A stretch of DNA of 8,126 nt from an uncultured Actinoplanes sp. (GTDB taxonomy: Bacteria; Actinomycetota; Actinomycetes; Mycobacteriales; Micromonosporaceae). The stretch's first letter is position 1; each line of letters begins with the position of its first letter. The translations under genes and the position numbers were made by a program. The stretch spans positions 1-8,126 of the forward strand of contig CAKUMG010000218.1 in the NCBI GenBank assembly GCA_934667465.1, in the 5' to 3' direction. Shown in pieces: positions 5,317-8,126 of the stretch. The notes under the pieces were generated by a model. It did no database searches. It was not told the origin of the DNA and was given only the letters and a program-made list of their open reading frames with translations.

Positions 5317-6075
5317 ATGACCCAGCCGAGTCGGGTAGCGATCGTCACCGGAGCCGCACGGGGGATCGGGGAGGCGACCGCGCGCAAGCTCGCCGCGGAC
5401 GGCCTGGCCGTCGCCGTGGTCGACCTCGACGAGGGCGCCTGCGCCAGCGCGGTCACCGCCATCCACGACGCCGGCGGGACCGCGCTGGCCGTGGGTGCCG
5501 ACGTCTCGGACGCCGCGCAGGTCGCCGCCGCCGTCGAGCGGGTCACCACGGAGCTCGGCGCCCCGACCGTGCTGGTCAACAACGCCGGCGTGCTGCGCGA
5601 CAACCTGCTGTTCAAGATGACCGACGACGACTGGGAGACCGTGATGGCGGTCCACCTGCGCGGCGCGTTCCTGTTCAGCCGGGCCGTGCAGAAGCACATG
5701 GTCGACGCCGGCTGGGGCCGCATCGTCAGCCTCTCCAGCACTTCGGCGCTGGGCAACCGCGGCCAGGCCAACTACGCCGCGGCCAAGGCCGGCATCCAGG
5801 GTTTCACCAAGACGCTCGCCATCGAGCTGGGCCGCTTCGGCATCACGGCCAACGCGGTGGCGCCCGGCTTCATCGTGACCGACATGACAGCGGCCACCGC
5901 GGCGCGGGTCGGCGTCGATTTCGCCGACTTTCAGAAGAATGCGATCGGTCAGATTCCCGTCGGCCGGGCGGGCCGTCCCGAAGACGTCGCGAACACCGTA
6001 TCCTTCCTGGTCAGTGAGGGAGCGGGGTTCGTGTCCGGGCAGGTCATCTATGTGGCCGGCGGACCCCGCGCCTAG
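5317..6075 (+). CDS. Short-chain dehydrogenase/reductase, FabG-like (3-oxoacyl reductase or 3-hydroxyacyl dehydrogenase)
   Basis: This 252-residue protein is a complete classical SDR. It should oxidise or reduce a hydroxyl/keto group, probably on an acyl thioester, using NAD(P)(H) in the cytosol. Seen are the nucleotide-binding TGAARGIG at 11-18, an acidic D62-V63 pair, NNAG at 88-91, catalytic S140, Y153 and K157 in the frame YxxxK, and PGFIVTDM at 183-190. The position normally filled by the fourth catalytic residue (Asn, in a vNlrG context) is His113 in AVHLRG. I recall that feature from the dehydrogenase part of MFE-2 / 17beta-HSD4-type enzymes, so a beta-oxidation-type 3-hydroxyacyl dehydrogenase is at least as likely as fatty-acid synthesis FabG. 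The gene stands alone between a dyad and a weak hairpin, so context does not decide the substrate. Confidence 0.9.
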   Translation: MTQPSRVAIVTGAARGIGEATARKLAADGLAVAVVDLDEGACASAVTAIHDAGGTALAVGADVSDAAQVAAAVERVTTELGAPTVLVNNAGVLRDNLLFKMTDDDWETVMAVHLRGAFLFSRAVQKHMVDAGWGRIVSLSSTSALGNRGQANYAAAKAGIQGFTKTLAIELGRFGITANAVAPGFIVTDMTAATAARVGVDFADFQKNAIGQIPVGRAGRPEDVANTVSFLVSEGAGFVSGQVIYVAGGPRA

Positions 6076-6080
6076 GTTTT

Positions 6081-6113
6081 CCTCTCGGAGCGCGGGCCGT
6101 TCGGTCCGGGAGG
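6081..6113 (+). terminator. Weak hairpin after the SDR gene
   Basis: CCTCTCGGA at 6081-6089 pairs with TCCGGGAGG at 6105-6113 (9 bp, one G-U pair) around a 15-nt GC-rich interior that can itself fold. It begins 5 nt after the SDR stop. Position and stability suit a terminator, but the stem is imperfect. Confidence 0.45.
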
Positions 6114-6167
6114 GGCCTGGCGGTCCGGGTTGATCCGGGCAGCTACACAGGAAGAGGAGACCCGGAC
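6102..6167 (+). promoter_or_regulatory. Repeats in the leader of the ygiBC-like operon
   Basis: The 9-mer CGGTCCGGG occurs at 6102-6110 and 6121-6129. GTCCGGGT at 6123-6130 has its reverse complement at 6160-6167, a possible 8-bp stem with a 29-nt loop shortly upstream of the ribosome site (GGAGAAG at 6179-6185). These may be operator half-sites or a leader structure. In DNA this GC-rich chance is not excluded, and I find no clear -35/-10 pair in 6076-6191. Confidence 0.3.
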
Positions 6168-6191
6168 GGCGAAAGGGCGGAGAAGCCGACT

Positions 6192-6593
6192 GTGAATCGA
6201 CGGATGACCTCGCGTAGCGTGTCGTTGACCAGCACCTTCCTGTTGTTGGCCGCGGGCGGTGCGGCTGCGTGTGACAACGACTCGCAATACCGGGACGAGG
6301 GCTTCTACTGTGCCGACGCCAATGGTGTGATCGTCGACGAGGACTACTGCGACGACGACTACCACGGCGGCGGGGGCGGGGGCGGCTTCTTCATCTGGCA
6401 CTCGTCCGGTTACCGCTCCGGCTACCCCGTCGGCTCGAAGCTGCCGGCGGGCGGTTCCAAGTTCGCGTACAACGACCGGGCCGCGCGCTCCGCCTTCGGC
6501 CTGCCCTCCACCGGGAAGATCGGCAACGGCACGGTGAAGACCAGCGTCGTCGGCAAGGGCGGCTCCGGCACCTCGGGCAAGTCGGGCAGCTGA
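6192..6593 (+). CDS. Small exported Cys/Gly-rich protein, YgiB-like partner of the downstream ligase
   Basis: This 133-residue protein has no function I can name. The GTG start is supported by GGAGAAG 6 nt upstream. Residues 1-26 form an export signal (basic MNRRMTSR, hydrophobic LTSTFLLLAAGGAAA) running into C27. AAAC is a loose lipobox, so a lipoprotein is possible but cleavage without lipidation is not excluded. The mature part has an acidic segment with two more cysteines (C40, C53; motif FYCADANGVIVDEDYCDDD), then seven glycines at 59-65, FFIW at 66-69, and a low-complexity Ser/Gly/Lys tail. Its stop lies 2 nt before a YgiC-like ATP-grasp ligase. In E. coli the predicted lipoprotein YgiB (DUF1190) likewise precedes YgiC, and it too has a Gly-rich middle with FWMP and a Ser/Gly tail. 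I infer an equivalent role; overall sequence similarity is weak. Confidence 0.8.
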   Translation: MNRRMTSRSVSLTSTFLLLAAGGAAACDNDSQYRDEGFYCADANGVIVDEDYCDDDYHGGGGGGGFFIWHSSGYRSGYPVGSKLPAGGSKFAYNDRAARSAFGLPSTGKIGNGTVKTSVVGKGGSGTSGKSGS

Positions 6594-6595
6594 CG

Positions 6596-8050
6596 ATGCG
6601 CCGCGTCCCGTACGGGCCGGTCCGCGAGGGCTGGCAGCTGACCAACTACAGCCTGGGCCTGACCTACAACGACACCGAGCTGCCCGACGGCACCATGCTG
6701 TCGTACTGGCAGGAGGGCCCCTACTACGAGTTCACCCAGGCGGAGATCGAGGAGCTGGAGACGGCCACCACGGTCCTCTACCAGATGTGCCTCGACGCCG
6801 GCGACTGGATGGTGCGGCAGTGCCCCCGGCACACCGCCCAGGGCCGCCGCGACGGCTTCTTCGCCTCGGTGTGCTCGCCGCAGACCTGCTTCCTGGCGAA
6901 GATCGGCATCCCCGAGTACACCCACGAGCAGATCATCCGCACCTGGTACGACGGCGACGCCGAGACCTGGACGCACCAGGACAAGGACCCCGACAACCGC
7001 TTCCCGGTGCAGACCCCGGACTTCTCGCCGACCGTCTACGGCCGGTTCGACCTCTGGTACAACGGCGCCGGCAGCGTGCCGCGGCTGCTTGAGTTCAACG
7101 CGCAGACCCCGACCTCCCTGGTCGAGGCGGCGGTCGTGCAGTGGCACTGGGCCGACCAGACCAACCTCACCCAGCACCCGTGGCGGCAGTGGAACTCGAT
7201 CCACGACCGCCTCGTCGGCTGGGAGGCCACCCCGGACGAGCCCGCCGACCCCGGCGCCTGGCGCCGCAACATCGCCAAGCTGCGCGAGGCCCGGCCCTGG
7301 CTGCCCGAGAAGCCGAAGATCTACTTCGCCTACGAGACCAGCGAGCCGACCGGCGAGGACCGGATGAACGTGGCCTACCTGATGAGCACGGCCGAGGAAG
7401 CGGGCTTCCCGGTCGAGCTGATCGCGATGAGCCAGATCGGCTGGGACGTCAACGGCGACCGCGTCCTCTTCGTGCCGGGGCCCGGCCAGGAGCACAAGGC
7501 CCAGCCCATCGACGTGATCTTCATGCTTTACCCCTGGGAATGGTTCTGGACCGAGGAGGGCGGCAAGGCCTTCTTCCGCAACATGGCCGACCCGTCGAAG
7601 CGCGGCACGGTCTGGATCGAGCCGCCCTACAAGGCCGCCCTGCTGGGCAGCAAGGCGCTGCTCCCGGTCCTGTGGAGCTTGTTCGGCGACGATCCCGAGC
7701 GCAGCAGATACCTGCTCCCGTCCTATTTCGCCGAATCGTCCAAGGCCGCGACGATGACGTCGTATGCGAAGAAGCCGGTCTGGGGGCGCGAGGGCGGATC
7801 CGTCACGCTGATCAAGGACGGGGTGACGCTGACCAGCAACCCGTCGGAGTACGGCGCGGACGGGCGCTATGTCATCCAGGAGCTGCGGGAGTTGCCGAGC
7901 TTCGACGGACTCGAGGGCACGGTGCACCCGGTGATCGGCTCATGGCTGATCGACGGCGAGCCTGCCGGGATGGGCATCCGCGAAGGGCTGGGGCAGGACG
8001 GCCTCGTCACCAAGGACGCCTGCCACTTCCTCCCGCACGTCATCAGCTGA
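6596..8050 (+). CDS. Glutathionylspermidine synthase-family ATP-grasp ligase, YgiC-like
   Basis: This 484-residue cytosolic protein belongs to the C-terminal synthetase family of glutathionylspermidine synthase (ATP-grasp, amide-bond forming). The match to E. coli YgiC is clear over most of its length: YxMCLDA-type helix near 62-68, YGRFDLW at 148-154, LLEFNAQTPTSLVEAA at 164-179, LYPWEW at 311-316, SKALLPVLW at 352-360, LLPSYFAE at 373-380, the ATP-grasp lysine/Gly segment KKPVWGREGGSV at 392-403, and IGSWLIDGEPAGMGIRE at 447-463. No amidase domain is attached, so it is not bifunctional Gsp synthetase/amidase; whether it makes glutathionylspermidine or ligates another amine or peptide is unknown. 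It is about 100 residues longer than YgiC, with extra sequence around 70-145 that includes C76, C93 and C98. The ATG lies 2 nt after the YgiB-like stop, so the pair is co-expressed. Confidence 0.92.
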   Translation: MRRVPYGPVREGWQLTNYSLGLTYNDTELPDGTMLSYWQEGPYYEFTQAEIEELETATTVLYQMCLDAGDWMVRQCPRHTAQGRRDGFFASVCSPQTCFLAKIGIPEYTHEQIIRTWYDGDAETWTHQDKDPDNRFPVQTPDFSPTVYGRFDLWYNGAGSVPRLLEFNAQTPTSLVEAAVVQWHWADQTNLTQHPWRQWNSIHDRLVGWEATPDEPADPGAWRRNIAKLREARPWLPEKPKIYFAYETSEPTGEDRMNVAYLMSTAEEAGFPVELIAMSQIGWDVNGDRVLFVPGPGQEHKAQPIDVIFMLYPWEWFWTEEGGKAFFRNMADPSKRGTVWIEPPYKAALLGSKALLPVLWSLFGDDPERSRYLLPSYFAESSKAATMTSYAKKPVWGREGGSVTLIKDGVTLTSNPSEYGADGRYVIQELRELPSFDGLEGTVHPVIGSWLIDGEPAGMGIREGLGQDGLVTKDACHFLPHVIS

Positions 8051-8126
8051 GACTGCGAACTGCGAAGATCGATGTCGTAGCGGCATGTTGAGTCTTCAGT
8101 CCGCTTTTGGGTGGCGGGTGGGGTGG
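8051..8126. other. Unassigned 3' flank
   Basis: The 76 bp after the ligase stop hold a tandem 7-mer (ACTGCGA twice, 8052-8065) and a G/T-rich end. No strong hairpin or gene start is visible before the window ends. Confidence 0.4.

Noticed and set aside
6422..7927. Minus-strand open frame of 501 codons opposite the YgiC-like ligase
   Set aside because: Composition is that of an antisense shadow; it would cover two genes with supported starts and motifs.
8052..8065. Tandem ACTGCGA pair as an attachment site or operator
   Set aside because: Only two 7-nt copies at the window edge, with no supporting integrase, RNA gene or promoter.

Overview
The window is a piece of a high-GC actinobacterial chromosome. 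G/C-rich third codon positions, GTG starts, Shine-Dalgarno-preceded genes and secreted carbohydrate-active enzymes with TTPP linkers all fit. A Micromonosporaceae member such as Actinoplanes is my guess; no single marker proves it. Eight genes are supported: seven complete and one cut by the left edge.

Left part (1-2781), a secreted polysaccharide-degradation block. The 3' end of a gene ending in a CBM6-like carbohydrate-binding module is closed by a very strong hairpin. An AT-rich promoter region with GTTAACTG repeats follows. It drives two translationally coupled (GTGA overlap) secreted chitinases, each built as signal peptide, CBM5/12 chitin-binding module, Thr/Pro linker and GH18 domain. 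The two chitin-binding modules are 88% identical in DNA, while the catalytic domains belong to clearly different GH18 branches. The secreted pair should therefore attack the same insoluble chitin in two ways.

Middle part (2782-6075), single-gene units. A DedA-family membrane protein lies on the minus strand, convergent with the chitinases across a strong hairpin. Divergent from it is a GH13 trehalose-synthase-like enzyme standing alone. A 32-nt dyad overlapping a plausible promoter separates that gene from a FabG-like short-chain dehydrogenase, which has His at the usual catalytic Asn position.

Right part (6076-8050), a two-gene operon. A small secreted or lipid-anchored Cys/Gly-rich protein is followed 2 nt downstream by a glutathionylspermidine-synthase-family ATP-grasp ligase resembling E. 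coli YgiC. The arrangement matches the ygiB-ygiC pair of enterobacteria, whose function I do not know to be settled. This is the least understood locus here. No RNA genes, insertion sequences, CRISPR arrays or prophage signs were seen, and no gene-free stretch exceeds 300 bases.
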